NCBI GenBank assembly: GCA_963693305.1 | Contig: OY855910.1 | Coordinates: 16,288,862-16,352,861, forward strand | Length of the DNA stretch: 64,000 bases | Direction: 5' to 3' | Origin: Meandrina meandrites | Lineage: Eukaryota > Cnidaria > Anthozoa > Scleractinia > Meandrinidae | Notes under the pieces: model-generated | The model's input: only the letters and a program-made list of their open reading frames with translations | Database searches by the model: none | What the model was told of the DNA's origin: nothing | Shown: in pieces, positions 22,241-33,440 of the stretch | Layout: each line of letters opens with the position of its first letter | Position numbering within the stretch: the stretch's first letter is position 1 | Position numbers and translations under genes: made by a program

Positions 22241-22549
22241 AAGTTTATCCATCAACAAAGATCGCGTTAACCAAGGTCGGGTTTACTTGCTGTTTTTGAC
22301 GTGTTTGATACTTCATCCAGCTGTAAATTTCAGAGCATTCTACATCCCGCCTACAAAAAGTAATTTATCCCGATCCCGCCAAAACAATTTCATCCCGTAT
22401 CCCACCAATAAAATTTTTCATTTCCGCATCCCGCCTTGATTTTAAGCCCCATCCCGCATCCCGCCAAACCTATTTTGGACCTTCTGATTTGCCAACTCAT
22501 TTGATAGGACAGAGTCCCACACGAACCTTTCTCGCACTCTGGAAAATAA

Positions 22550-23605
22550 TCCGGGGGGGCGGGGGGCACTCTCTATATTTATAGATGGGAGTGTGCCCCT
22601 GGGACTCTGAAACCCTTACCCTATACCAGACTATGCTCAGCTGATTTTGTAACCCTATACTAGACTTGACACCGGAAATCCCTACCCTATCCCAGACTCG
22701 CTATGTTTTAGAACTGTATCACGATAAGTGTTTTAACCCTTTCACTTGTAAACGCGCATTTAGGTGCTATTTGGAAATGTCAGTGGATTTTTGTGATGAT
22801 CAGCTGATAGAGCTAGGACTGACCTTTCTACAGAGCTGTTCATTTTGAATATCGGTTGCTAATCAAAGAAAAACGCGATCCGTTTTGGGTGCCAAATCGG
22901 TGCTCAAACAGGGCAATACACCTGTAATTGATCATGGTCTCCTTTTCAGGGGTTTTCAACGATTTGGTCCAAACTTTTTCGGCCAGAAGGAAGGACGTAA
23001 AGAGTAGAAAGTAACGAAGATAAGAAATCAAAAAAAAGGAAGGAAAAGGAGCAAGAAAAAAATTCGAAAAGGTTCAGCAAAAAAAAAAATTTGGCTTATG
23101 CGCATGCACCAAAGTGAAATATTGTGCATTTTTACATGGAATCTCTGTTAAAATGTTCCTACAGTGTGAAAAAGTGCTTTTTTAGCAAAGTTTAGGGGAA
23201 TTCAGGATCTTGACACCAAAAATTCACTTTAACGGTGGAAAAAACGCCTTTTTTCGCGAAATTTTGCGCGTGAAAGGGTTAATAGAAAACCACCATCTGT
23301 CAACAAAGTTAGCGCGGTGATTTTATTTACATTTAGGAAAGCCTCTCTCTATTCTGCGTTTCTAATTCTTTAATTCTTCATACCACGGAACAGTTTCCCT
23401 GCAAATGATACCCTATTCAAGACCAAAACTCTATGATTTCTATACCCTATCCCAGACTAAACTGCTTGTAACCATACCCTTCACAGCAACACATATCTAT
23501 ATAGCATAGATATGGGAATGCCCCCCCCCCGCCCCCACAGCGACACATACCTATATAGCATACATATGGGAATGCCCCCCCCCCCCCCCCCCCCCCCCTT
23601 TCCGG
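22550..23605. mobile_element. About 1.06-kb non-autonomous element with G/C-run ends
   Basis: The left end begins TCCGGGGGGGCGGGGGG and the right end, reverse strand, CCGGAAAGGGGGGGG. GAAAATAA stands outside both (22542-22549 and 23606-23613), an 8-bp direct repeat. Subterminal ACCCTATCCCAGACT(C/A) and (T)ATAGATGGGA segments appear near both ends in inverted or repeated form. No transposase frame is visible. An hAT-like origin is inferred from the duplication length. Confidence 0.6.
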
Positions 23606-23613
23606 GAAAATAA

Positions 23614-24850
23614 AAGTCATTTAAGAAAAGCTAGATCTGCAATCAACAGTCGAATGGGGGTCGCCCACTACCCATCGGAACGAGCTACTTCATTGGTTCT
23701 TAAAACAATAGATAACAAGTCGTAACAATGCCCCTAGCCCTGAATAACAATAGAGGTAGTGTTTACAGCGGGCGAATGAAAATAGAGGTTCCAGCGAGGT
23801 AGTGTCTTACTGTCGAATGGCGCTTCCACTCCAATCATCGTATCTGTGGGCGAAGTTTCATGCAGATTGAGCATGAGATTTTCTTACAAGGAAGGTCGTT
23901 TGCGTATATTTTTTCCATTGCGCGGTGTAGAGTGTACAGTCTAATCTATTCAGCGGCTTTTGTTACACCTGTAGCTGTCAATTAGCCAATGAAACGTCAA
24001 CAAATTGCAAACAACCACGATTTCGAGCTGTTTGTCTTTGTGCGCGTTTTGTATTTTCTAATTATGTTTTCACATGCGAAAATAACGTACAAGAAACAGG
24101 AACATTGCCAATGTATTAGACACAAATGTTGTGTTTTCTGGAGGCTTAACTCTTTAATAATTCCCGATATTTCACAAAATCAGAATTGAAAAAAGAAATC
24201 ACAATTTTTAGCTTTAAAAATAAGGTCTCCATTTGAATCCATGTGAAAATATGTTGTTCCCTGGCTTTCACTCGAATCATCACACACTGGGGCTTTAACC
24301 ACAGGCGGTTACAGACAGTCCCAAATAAAAGTACTGCTCAATAGCTTTCATTTGAAAACGTTTTGGGTCATGGTCGTCAAAATCAATAGCATCGCACGTT
24401 CCTAAATTATCTTGACTGTTGGCCAATGTAAAAGGGCTGCTTAAAATATTGTTATACAGCAAATATGCCAAGTATCAAGGCGCACGTTCAATAAGTAAAC
24501 TGAAAGAGAGGCTTATTTTTTTCTGTGATTTTATTGCATGTAGTAGAAGTGTAAGAACTCAGGGCAGTAAAGTATTTAAAATAATTAAATATCTCAAGAC
24601 CAAAAGTTCTGTAATGTCAACAAAAAATCGGTTTCTTTCCCTTGTTTACTAAATTGTTATTGTAAACTGCTGTTTCAATTTTGAATTTTGCACAAGCGTA
24701 AGTAATTTTAGATCTTTTGTAAACTTACTGAACAGAATTGATTACGTTCTTGTCAAATCAATTATAGAGATTGCTACACTTAAGTAAACACAATTTAAAA
24801 TGTGCAATGTACTTGCACTGCCCCAAAGATAGAAAACGACATTATGTAAA
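23614..24850. other. No recognised gene
   Basis: AT-rich sequence with short open frames only (for example 23989-24189 and 24419-24652), none with a recognisable domain. Part of it may be the distal 5' flank of receptor 3. Confidence 0.45.
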
Positions 24851-24853
24851 TTG

Positions 24854-24860
24854 TATAAAA
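24854..24860 (+). promoter_or_regulatory. Possible TATA box for receptor 3
   Basis: TATAAAA stands about 380 bases before the start codon. This distance would fit a 5'-UTR containing an intron whose acceptor is the AG near 25206. The evidence is only the motif and its position. Confidence 0.25.
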
Positions 24861-25238
24861 CCAACAATAAATAAGAAAACGAGCTAGTTGAAGTTACAAG
24901 ACAAGAATCAAGCGGCATGCTGTGCGAAAGAAACCGTTTCGCATTCTAAGTTTTCTTCTCAGCAAAACTTATTTATATGCGATCAGGCTGCCAGCGTCCA
25001 TCAGATCCAAGTTTACATGCGATTTAATTGCAATCTCAAATTATTTGACAAGGGCGGAAATCAATATTGACTTTACTTCGTAAGCACTTTGACATCCGAA
25101 CAGAAGATTTCTTTTAAAGTTGCCCGCGTGCTAATAGCCTGCCACACGATAAGTCTTTACAACTGGGATCGGTTAGTTGTTGAAAAGCAAACGAGAATAG
25201 TTTTAGAGAAATAGGAGAAAAAAAGCTTAGTAATCAAG

Positions 25239-26333
25239 ATGACAAACTTGACCGCAACAGCTAACGCTACGCAGCCTCCTCCAGTCGGCTGCTCTGCAAA
25301 CCCCACTGCGGAAAAAATCGGTAAAACCTTCGCGTACTGTGCAATCATTTTTGTGTCGCTCACGGGGAACTTTCTTATTGGAGCGATTGTCTTCAAGGTC
25401 AAATCCATGAGAAGAACTATCAACTACCTTATCGTAAACATGGCCATGTCCGACCTCATTCTACCGATATTTGCCTTTCCGCGTATTCTCACAGAGTTGT
25501 ACATCGGTTGCTGGCTCATAGATGGCGCCTTTGGCTTGGCGTTGTGTAAACTGGCTTACTTTATGCAAGACGTCTCCACTGCTGTGTCTATCCAGAGCTT
25601 GGTCTTGATAGCAGTGGATCGATTTGGAGCTGTGGTTTTCCCTTTTCGTCCACCAGTCGTCAGCGCTAAGCTTTGTCCATTCTACATTCTTGCGACATGG
25701 ATCGTTGCCATGGCTATTCACTCCCCGTACTTCTTCGCTCGTAAACTCGTCGAGCCCCAAGGACGCCTTGCCTGTAGACTGAAGTGGAAAGAAGCTTTTG
25801 GAGAGTCGTCGTCATTGAAAAATTACTACGTGGCACTGTTTCTAATTTTGGCCGTTATCCCTTTCACTCTGATGACAGTACTTTATTCCATCATCATCGT
25901 GAAGCTCAGGGCTCAAAAGATGCCAGGTGGGGAATCAGTGAGCGCTAAGGAACAGGAAAAACGAATGAAGAGAGACAGGAGCGTACTTAAGATGGTTCTG
26001 GCCATTGTTTTAGGATTTGCAATATGCTGGGCACCTTTCAATGTCTCAGCGTTTTTGACATTTTTTGTGTGGGACGAAAACCCGCAACTACCTTCTGGTT
26101 TTATTCACTTTAATTTCTTTGCCACATTCATGGCGTACGCAAATTGTGCCATAAACCCGTGTATCTGTTTCATTTTCAGTGGCAATTATCGCGAAGGCCT
26201 CAAGAGTTTGTTTGGTTGTTGCTCGCGTAAGTGCAATTGCACATGCTTTTGCCCCACGCGTGGACAATCATGGAATGTCCAGAGCATGTCTTCAGATGAA
26301 CTAGGAGATGTTACATTAGCTTCCCTCGCATAA
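25239..26333 (+). CDS. Receptor 3: class A GPCR with unusual NPxxY
   Basis: An intact single-exon gene of 364 residues from an ATG. Sequons are at N3 and N9. TM1 runs about 30-52 with GN at 43-44, NMAMSD is in TM2, and Cys103 and Cys179 give the expected disulphide. DRF (127-129) replaces the usual DRY, CWAPF is at 263-267, and NPCIC (306-310) stands where NPxxY is expected, so the conserved tyrosine is a cysteine. The tail contains eight cysteines within a short stretch (about 327-338), possible palmitoylation sites. The intracellular loop 3 contains KRMKRDRS. AATAAA occurs at 26669. Closest local relative is receptor 4. A peptide or other small ligand is likely; identity unknown. Confidence 0.94.
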   Translation: MTNLTATANATQPPPVGCSANPTAEKIGKTFAYCAIIFVSLTGNFLIGAIVFKVKSMRRTINYLIVNMAMSDLILPIFAFPRILTELYIGCWLIDGAFGLALCKLAYFMQDVSTAVSIQSLVLIAVDRFGAVVFPFRPPVVSAKLCPFYILATWIVAMAIHSPYFFARKLVEPQGRLACRLKWKEAFGESSSLKNYYVALFLILAVIPFTLMTVLYSIIIVKLRAQKMPGGESVSAKEQEKRMKRDRSVLKMVLAIVLGFAICWAPFNVSAFLTFFVWDENPQLPSGFIHFNFFATFMAYANCAINPCICFIFSGNYREGLKSLFGCCSRKCNCTCFCPTRGQSWNVQSMSSDELGDVTLASLA

Positions 26334-27929
26334 GATATTGGTAAAAACATTGGAAATTTACATTTAACATTGGGAACCAAAACGTGTAAATCTTTTGCGC
26401 TTTTGTATTCGCAAAACAAAAGCGTATTTCAACTTTGAAATTTTGACAGTATCCTCTGTAAATATTTGTTGAAGAAAGTATTGAAATGAAAGCTACATTG
26501 CCAGGTAATTTTCGTTGGCTTCCTATCCTGATGGCGTTTATTGTTAAGATGTTTTCGTCTAATTGACAGCTGTCATACTTTATTCTAATTTTAAAAAGGA
26601 ATGTAAAATACTTTTGGAACATGTAGTATACTGTAGACAATTTTCGTTTTGATTTTTGTTTGAGGAACAATAAATCACAAAGAAAGTTTTGCAAAACCGT
26701 TGTAAAAAAGCACCAAATTCAAGACGCTAAACCCGCTAATGCTGTATTACATGTATATAGGAGTGCAATAAAAAAAATTAGTCCCATTTGCATGCGAAGT
26801 GTGTTTGTAATTTTGAACAAAGTGCCTTTGCCCCCCGAACCCTCGAGGGAGCTATAAGACATTGGATATAAGATATTAAGAAACCGTAGAGAATATTTCC
26901 TCTTGAAATTTGTTTACGACCTGATAACAAGATTTTTCTTTCCATTACGCCCTCGTTTTTCTAGAAGTTGATAAGGCCATCCACCGGACAAATCCCTATC
27001 CAGCGGATAAATGTCAACAAAACTAACTCAGTGTTTCAGTGCATAGGGTAAGCTTTCTTTTGAACAACCGTGGCTTGACGTTCATCTTTTAAATCCACAA
27101 AGCAATTGCATGTAATCATTAATCGCATTCAAAAAGAAACTATAAAGGAAGTGCATACATACAGGGTTTCGACACCAAATTAATTTAGCTCTCGAAGCAT
27201 CATGATGAGTGAAACTTTGTCCAATTTAAGCAATGTTTAGAATGTCATCGCTACCAGCCCTCACCTAAGAATAATAGAAATGTCGTTTTCCTTTAAAATA
27301 TCAAAAATAGTTTTAATTCAATATAATGGATGCGGAAATCGTTAAAATTAAACATTGCCAATAATAATTTAAATTTTCTCAATTTAGGCAGAAGTGATCC
27401 TTAATAAACTATCAAAAGAGCTGTAAACCACTTTCTTGTTCAAATTACTTAGGCAACTGAACATGAAATTTGCGCTATCTGTATTCTCCTTTCAGAATAT
27501 AAGCTTAAGTGGAAGATGGTCAGAGCAATGTTTGAGCTGCTATTTAGCAATTATACTTCGAGCCCGAGGTTTTGAAAAGGACGGCAAGCAATATAACTGT
27601 TTTAAAAGGCACGCTTACGGATTGCGGTCCCAAACTGATAATTATTATAGCCAAAAATCACGAAGAACTTTCCCTTTTAAGAGCAACACGCGCGCGATCG
27701 CTTTCTACTGAGCAAATAGAAGACACTGGGAGAGCAAATCACATTTGCGCATTTCCAGTAGAGCACGGCTGTGCCTACTAAAAAAAGAATAAAACAGTTT
27801 CTTGGTGATTTCTTGAATTCAAATGACAATTTGAACGATAAGGACACACAAAAAAACATCAAAAGTAAATTAATGAATGTCAAACAGGGTTACAAAATCT
27901 AATTTCTTCTCGAACAAAATTAAAAAAGA
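26334..27929. other. No recognised gene; 3' flank of receptor 3
   Basis: AT-rich; AATAAA at 26669-26674 is a candidate poly(A) site for receptor 3. Open frames at 27436-27781 are short and without motifs. Confidence 0.45.
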
Positions 27930-28360
27930 AATGCATTACCTCCTGGAAACGGAAACAAATATTTGCAAAAAAGTAATCAAAGATTTTCAGCAGATGACAT
28001 CTTTTAACCCTTATGTCAACTGTGTGTTCATAAGACGATAACCTTTGTTGAAATTACTGCTGTGAAAAAGACATATAGATATATATATCCCTATACAAGT
28101 GAACAGATAATTGACTTAAAAAAAAACAAGTTATTTTCCACTTCACTTCAACTTTGAAAAAAGTAATTTTTATAACTGAAGCGTTTTCCTATGTTTTCAT
28201 TCCTTGTGTTTATTTTCTTCTTTATTTTTTTTACGAGTGGCTGAGAAATACATACAGAACAATTTCATTGCTATCACACCGCATAAATTCAATTAGAATG
28301 TTTACAGAAGTTACATTTAATAATTCAATTCTTTTAGTTAGGAACACAAGACGCCCCTCG
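27930..28360 (+). repeat. Segmental duplication block A, copy 1
   Basis: It aligns in the same orientation with 33000-33440. Shared segments are GTCAACTGTGTGTTCATAAGACGATAACC versus GTCATTTGTGTGTTATAACC, ATTACTGCTGTGAAAAAGACATAT versus ATTTCTGCTATAAGAAAAATGTACCTAT, and ACATACAGAACAATTTCATTGCTATC versus ACATACAAAACAATTTTACTAACATTC. The last pair is followed by a shared GAAGTTACATTT/GTAGTTACATTT. It lies upstream of receptor 4 and shows that receptor duplication carried flanking DNA. Confidence 0.55.
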
Positions 28361-28628
28361 AAATCCATGGCGAACCCAGCCCGCACCCCACAAGCTCGGT
28401 TTTACACCTGGACCTTTTCGTTCTCTTCGAATTGCTCGCCATTGATCACAAACAAAACAATTAAGTCGACTGTCAGGGGAATAACTTGAATTTTTTGGTG
28501 TTATTCTCCTCGACCTCGACCACGCTTCATTGTTTGAGATCAGTGGAGCGTAATTAAAGATTAGCTATTGAGTGTGTGTGGCGGATAATGTCAGTTCTGG
28601 GACGTTTACGCAGATTCGTACCCCCAGC

Positions 28629-28815
28629 GTAGCACAAGGGTGGGGGGGGGGGATTGATGAAGCTCCCCGCCCCCTACTAAAGCTCAGCCTTAGCAGCCTA
28701 AGGCTACTAAGGCCAGTAAAACCTCGAGGAAGGGCTGGCATTAACCACCCTGCCACTCCGCTCTATCCCACCCCCACCCCCCTCCCATCACCACCACCAC
28801 CACCACCACCCCCTT
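28629..28815. repeat. Low-complexity region with (CAC)n microsatellite
   Basis: A G-run near 28644-28653 is followed by C-rich sequence and about nine CAC/ACC units at 28785-28812. The region is otherwise non-coding. Confidence 0.8.
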
Positions 28816-29239
28816 AAGAGTCCGAGGTTAAATAGAGGGAACCTCGGCAAACTTTAGAAGGAGCAAACAAAGTTCCCAAGATTTATGTTGGAAGGTCCAC
28901 GACCGTGCACAATATTTTGTTTTGCGCGCACACAATCGTCGTGTTTTTATTGGCTAATAACTCTGACACATTTCAAAACCTGTTGTCTTCTGTGTACGGT
29001 CAAGGCCAAAAAGGAGAACAAAAACCAAAAACAAGAATTTTGCCAAGATTCGTAAGCATTTCCCTTTAATCAATATGATGTGAGATTAAATCGGTTTCTT
29101 TAATTCGTGGTATCATAGAGGAAGAGTGTTTGAATTTTGTGAAAATAATTAAAAGAAATATTTGAAGGGTGACGTTATAAAACAAATAAATCCAGATGTC
29201 TTTCTAGCTAGCAAAACTGCAAATCCGTCTTTCGAGAAT

Positions 29240-29560
29240 TAACTATCGGTACCATGCAGAGGGCCACCAGCCGAAAAATGATGGTCTGTCGTGACCAAAC
29301 TTAGAGATTTTTAATCCGTCGAGAACATCTTTCGGTCAGGAATTGACTCAAAATAAAACAGTTCAAACCTCTGCCTGAGAAACTCCCACTGTGCCGATGC
29401 CTTTGCTGTCAGGTCGTTTTTAATCTGTCGAGAAATGACAACAATTTTGAACTGGGACCATATTAAAATGACCGAAAATTCCCTCCTTTGTGTATTTAAG
29501 TTACTCACGTCGTTTTAAATTGGTCGAGAATTAGCTACAGTACTCCGGCTGTTTGCATTC
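29240..29560. repeat. Degenerate tandem repeat, related to 21795-22240
   Basis: Two to three units share TTTTTAATC(C/T)GTCGAGAA, GAGAAACTCCCACTGTG, and TGTGTATTTAAGTTACTCACGTCG with the array at 21.8 kb. It lies just upstream of the duplicated upstream block of receptor 4. Confidence 0.55.
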
Positions 29561-29599
29561 TGGCAAGTAGAGTTTCCTCTATTTGAACAGCTTCGAACT

Positions 29600-30020
29600 G
29601 TTATTAATGTTCGAACTGCATCATTTCGAATTGGTAGTCCGATATCGATGATGAAGAAACTTCCCGCAATTTGTTCTGATTTTTAATTTTTTTTTTTAAT
29701 TTCAAATGTTAAAAATCTTCCACATCTCTCCGCAAACGCTGTTATAATCCCTTTATTTTTTATTTGGCTTTCCTATCAATCGACCACTGTAAAGTGCCGT
29801 CTTTTATTCCCAATTTCCGCTTTGTTCTGAAAGGCAGTAAGCCTTCACATTATACAATAAGATAGCAATGAGAAAGTTGACATCATGCACCGGATTCACT
29901 TGTACGTCAGCCCATATGTTGTTCTACTTCCGAATTAATAAAACTTAATTCTGTCAACTTTCTCGAGTCACTCGATCTTCTTTGATCGCAATATTCGTCT
30001 TGATAAGGTGTTCAAACTTC
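29600..30020 (+). promoter_or_regulatory. Upstream region of receptor 4, duplicated at 35870-36240
   Basis: Long collinear similarity exists with 35870-36240. Examples are GTTCGAACTGCATCA, GTAGTCCGATA versus GTAATCCGATA, CTTCCCGCAA, CGACCACTGTAAA versus CGAACACTGTAAA, CAATTTCCGCTTTG versus CGAATTTCCGCTTTG, ATTATACAATAAGA versus ATTGTACAATAAGA, and CATGCACCGGATTCACTTGT versus CTTGCACCGGATCCACTTGT. The conservation of a TTTCCGCTTTG and ACAATAAGA core suggests regulatory or transcribed function. A splice-acceptor-like ACTTCATTTCAG ends near 30028, and receptor 3 has ATAGTTTTAG at the equivalent place. Confidence 0.45.
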
Positions 30021-30063
30021 ATTTCAGCCAGGGAAATAGGACAGCAACAGTTTGGCAATCAGG

Positions 30064-31110
30064 ATGACAAACCTAAGCACAGCAGCTAACGGTACACAAC
30101 TTTCGGCCGGCTGTTCTGCCTATCCCACTGTATACAGAATCGCTAAAACATTCGCTTACTGTGTAATCATGGTTGGGTCGCTTGCAGGGAACTTCCTTAT
30201 TGCAGCGATTGTCTTCAAGATCAAATCCATGAGAAGAACTATCAACTACCTTATCGTAAACATGGCCATGTCCGACCTCATTCTACCGATATTTGCCTTT
30301 CCGCGTATTCTTACAGAGTTGTATATTGGCTTCCGGCTCGTAGATGGAGCCTTTGGCTTGGCGTTGTGTAAACTGGCTTTCTTTATGCAAGACGTCTCCA
30401 CTGCTGTGTCTGTCCAGAGCTTGGTCTTGATAGCAGTGGATCGATTTGGAGCTGTGGTTTTCCCTTTTCGTCCACCAGTCGTCAGCGCTAAGCTTTGTCC
30501 ATTCTACATTCTTGCGACATGGATCGTAGCCATGGCTATTCACTCTCCGGACTTCTTCGTTCGTAAACTCGGCGAGTCCCGAGGACGCCTTGCGTGTCAA
30601 TTGAAGTGGAATGAAGCTTTTGGAGAGTCGTCGTCATTGGAAAATTACTACCTGGCACTCTTTCTTGTTTTGGCCGTTATCCCTTTCGCTCTAATGACAA
30701 TACTTTATTCCATCATCATTGTGAAGCTCAAGTCTCAGAAGATGCCAGGTGGGGAATCAGTGAGCGCGAAGGAACAGCGAAAACGAATGAAGAGAGACAG
30801 GAGCGTGCTTAAGATGGTCCTGGCCATCGTTTTGGGATTTGCAATATGCTGGGCACCCTTCAATGTCTTCGCGTTTTTAACATTCTTTGTATGGGACAAA
30901 AACACGCAACTGACTTGTGGTCTGGTTCACTTAAAATTCTCTGCTCTTTTCGTTGCTTACGCAAGTTGCGCCATAAACCCGTGTATCTGTTTCATTTTCA
31001 GCGGCAATTATCGCGAAGGCCTCAAGAGTTTGTTCGTTTGTTTGTCGTGCAAATGCAATTTTTCGTGGTTTTTCCTTTTCCGTAGACGATCGTGGAAAGT
31101 TCAGAGTTAA
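30064..31110 (+). CDS. Receptor 4: class A GPCR, paralog of receptor 3
   Basis: An intact single-exon gene of 348 residues. The ATG at 30064 aligns with the receptor 3 start (both begin MTNL); the frame is open four codons further but without ATG. Features match receptor 3: sequons at N3 and N9, GN in TM1, NMAMSD, paired cysteines, DRF for DRY, CWAPF in TM6, and NPCIC for NPxxY. The tail is shorter, ending WKVQS, and keeps several cysteines. From TM2 through TM4 the DNA is almost identical to receptor 3 even at third positions, whereas the N-terminus, loop 1, TM7 and tail differ. AATAAA occurs at 31657. The ligand is unknown. Confidence 0.94.
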   Translation: MTNLSTAANGTQLSAGCSAYPTVYRIAKTFAYCVIMVGSLAGNFLIAAIVFKIKSMRRTINYLIVNMAMSDLILPIFAFPRILTELYIGFRLVDGAFGLALCKLAFFMQDVSTAVSVQSLVLIAVDRFGAVVFPFRPPVVSAKLCPFYILATWIVAMAIHSPDFFVRKLGESRGRLACQLKWNEAFGESSSLENYYLALFLVLAVIPFALMTILYSIIIVKLKSQKMPGGESVSAKEQRKRMKRDRSVLKMVLAIVLGFAICWAPFNVFAFLTFFVWDKNTQLTCGLVHLKFSALFVAYASCAINPCICFIFSGNYREGLKSLFVCLSCKCNFSWFFLFRRRSWKVQS

Positions 31111-32999
31111 GGCTCGATTAAATTTGCCGCGTTCTTTTGCCTAGATGTCGTTCAGCCCAATATTATAGCGGAGGTTCAGCTAAATTTTGATTATATCGAT
31201 CCACGGTGGCATTTTGCGTCGCTCTAGAACGACCAATTGGCTTATTAAATCTTCTTAATTATAAATGGACTGGACGATGCGGATGTTTTTAGTTTGATAT
31301 AAATGAAGTGATTGTAGGAAAAGGCGGGAAACTTCACTGCCGTGCAGCGATACAGAATTTTCTTCCGAACTATTCTTCGCGTAGTCTCCTTTAAGGAGAA
31401 CAATAGAGGTCACGTGACCAGAACTTATGACACCATGGAGTGAAAGCTAGGGGCTCACTTAACCTTTCGCAGTGTTTTGATTAGGGTTACAGGGCTTGGG
31501 CTTTTGCATTAGGGTTAGGGTTGAGTTGTTGAGGCTAGAGTTAGATTTAAGGTTGGGGTTGCAGCTTGGGCCTCGGTAAGTCACGTGACAAGCACTCCTG
31601 CCAAAAGTAATTACCTTATATGAAGTAAATATAGAGTGGTGAATCCAATGGACCCAAATAAAGTTTATGTTCAAGGTGCAATTTCAATTTATTTACTCCT
31701 ATTACTTCAAATTTATGCTGTGGACTGATGGTACAGGTTTGGGGGTTAGTGCCATCCACCCCCCCCCCCCCCCCAACTTCTTGCCCTTTGCTCAAGTTGA
31801 CACTAACATTTGCCGAGGAACTAGCATTGATGAGCCTTGCAGGTCCCAGGCATTCCCGAATTCGAAACATGAATTGGCTGACAAAAAGTATTTTTGATTA
31901 AAGTTGTTTATATTCCGTGAAATTGTAACAAACGAAAAAGGTTTACGGAAAAATCCAAAATAATGGCGTTGTTAAAAGTAACATTCTTTGTGCAAGTCAA
32001 CTGAAGCAGTTTACTTCGGGCTTACGGTTCTGCAGCTGTCAACATTAAGCCGGCTACAAAATTATGTTGAAACGAAGCTAAACTGAGAATCGATGGAGTT
32101 CGCTGAAGTTAATTATAAAACCCACATGTAACTTTACTGAATTGCTTAGTCTAATTTTATGACGATCATAATATATTTTTCTTTTCTGAACGAAATTATA
32201 TGGACCTGTTTACGGATAGCCCTTGAAATCTTTGCTGCCGTATCGCCTTCATTCAACCGCTTTTAATGTGCATGTAGATATACAAGTACACGTTTTTTTC
32301 AATTAAATTCCAATTAAGCCGTGAGTTGATTTTTTTTCCTGGGAGTTTTTCTTTTCATCGTCGGTTGGTAACCTTTTGCCAGTGTTTGCCGTCGTTACTG
32401 ATTTTCTTTTGCCTTACGTCGATTTTCAGTTAGCGCGAGGTAATTTTCTTTACCGATCGTTGATCTTCTTGTTTTACCATGAGTTGATTTTCTGTTGCCA
32501 TGAGTGGATTTTATTTTGAAATTATGAATTGATAGGTTTTACTGTGAGTTCATTTTCTTTTCTTTTATTTTATTTTACTGTGAGTTTACTTTTTTCTGCC
32601 TAAAGAGATCTGCTCATGGATCAGGTCTTGTACCTTTTGACTAGCTAGGAGATTTACATTCGTTACGCTTCCGTAGGACATTTTAAACGTTTTACCTGCT
32701 ATACTAATGCGTATTGTACCATAAAGCCACCGTTTTGCCCATGCCTTGTGTAAATACCAAGCTGTGCCAAGGCTAGTATCTAGCTAGTAGACTGCAGACA
32801 ATGTTTGGTTTGTTTACAAGTGATACACGCCACTAAGGAAACAGAAGTAGAATAAAGAGTTCATAGGTTTCTAGTTGCATACGTGGAATGTGGGGTCTTG
32901 ACGACTATTTTAGGTCACATCTGAAAGAATGTAAGGAAAGATAACATAAAAAGTATATTGCAATACGCTGGACTACAAATCTGGCAAATATTTTATCAC
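31111..32999. other. No recognised gene; 3' flank of receptor 4
   Basis: Contains two perfect GTCACGTGAC palindromes (31413-31422 and 31580-31589) bracketing G-rich sequence that includes TTAGGGTTAGGG (about 31511-31522). A C-run follows at about 31757-31773. T-rich repeats with (G)AGTTGATTTTCTTTT-type units occur at 32320-32600. No coding region is seen. Confidence 0.45.
32320..32600. repeat. Degenerate T-rich tandem repeat
   Basis: Imperfect units near GTGAGTTGATTTTCTTTTACC recur about every 30-35 bases: CCGTGAGTTGATTTTTTTTCC, CCATGAGTTGATTTTCTGTTGCC, CATGAGTGGATTTTATTTTG, ACTGTGAGTTCATTTTCTTTTC and ACTGTGAGTTTACTTTTTTC. No function is evident. Confidence 0.6.
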
Positions 33000-33440
33000 A
33001 AACATAGACCAAAGAACGTTACTACGCCCCAGAAACTAAATTGAACAAGTATTTGCAATGATGCAAAGCTATGAACAGTAAAACCTTAATCTTGTCATTT
33101 GTGTGTTATAACCACTGTTAAAATTTCTGCTATAAGAAAAATGTACCTATCCGTTTACTAGTTATATAAGTAGAAAACGATCAAAAACAACATTTGAATT
33201 ATTGTAGTTCAAAGTACAAAAAGGTATAATTTTTCACTTACGAAAAGGAAAGATGAATTAAACTTTTAGTACTCGGGTGATTCTCCTTTATTTTTATTTC
33301 ATGCTATTGTTATTGTTGTTTTAAGGTTATTAAAAAGCAGTGCGACCTTTATTGAAACACATACAAAACAATTTTACTAACATTCCACTATATCATATTA
33401 AAATGCTTCTAGTAGTTACATTTCCTAAAAGAAACACCTG
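33000..33440 (+). repeat. Segmental duplication block A, copy 2
   Basis: Diverged copy of 27930-28360 in the same orientation. Together with 35870-36240 it frames receptor 5, which therefore sits inside a duplicated copy of the receptor 4 upstream region. Confidence 0.55.

Noticed and set aside
31489..31526. Interstitial telomeric repeat
   Set aside because: Only two consecutive TTAGGG units in generally G-rich sequence; too short to be telomere-derived with any confidence.
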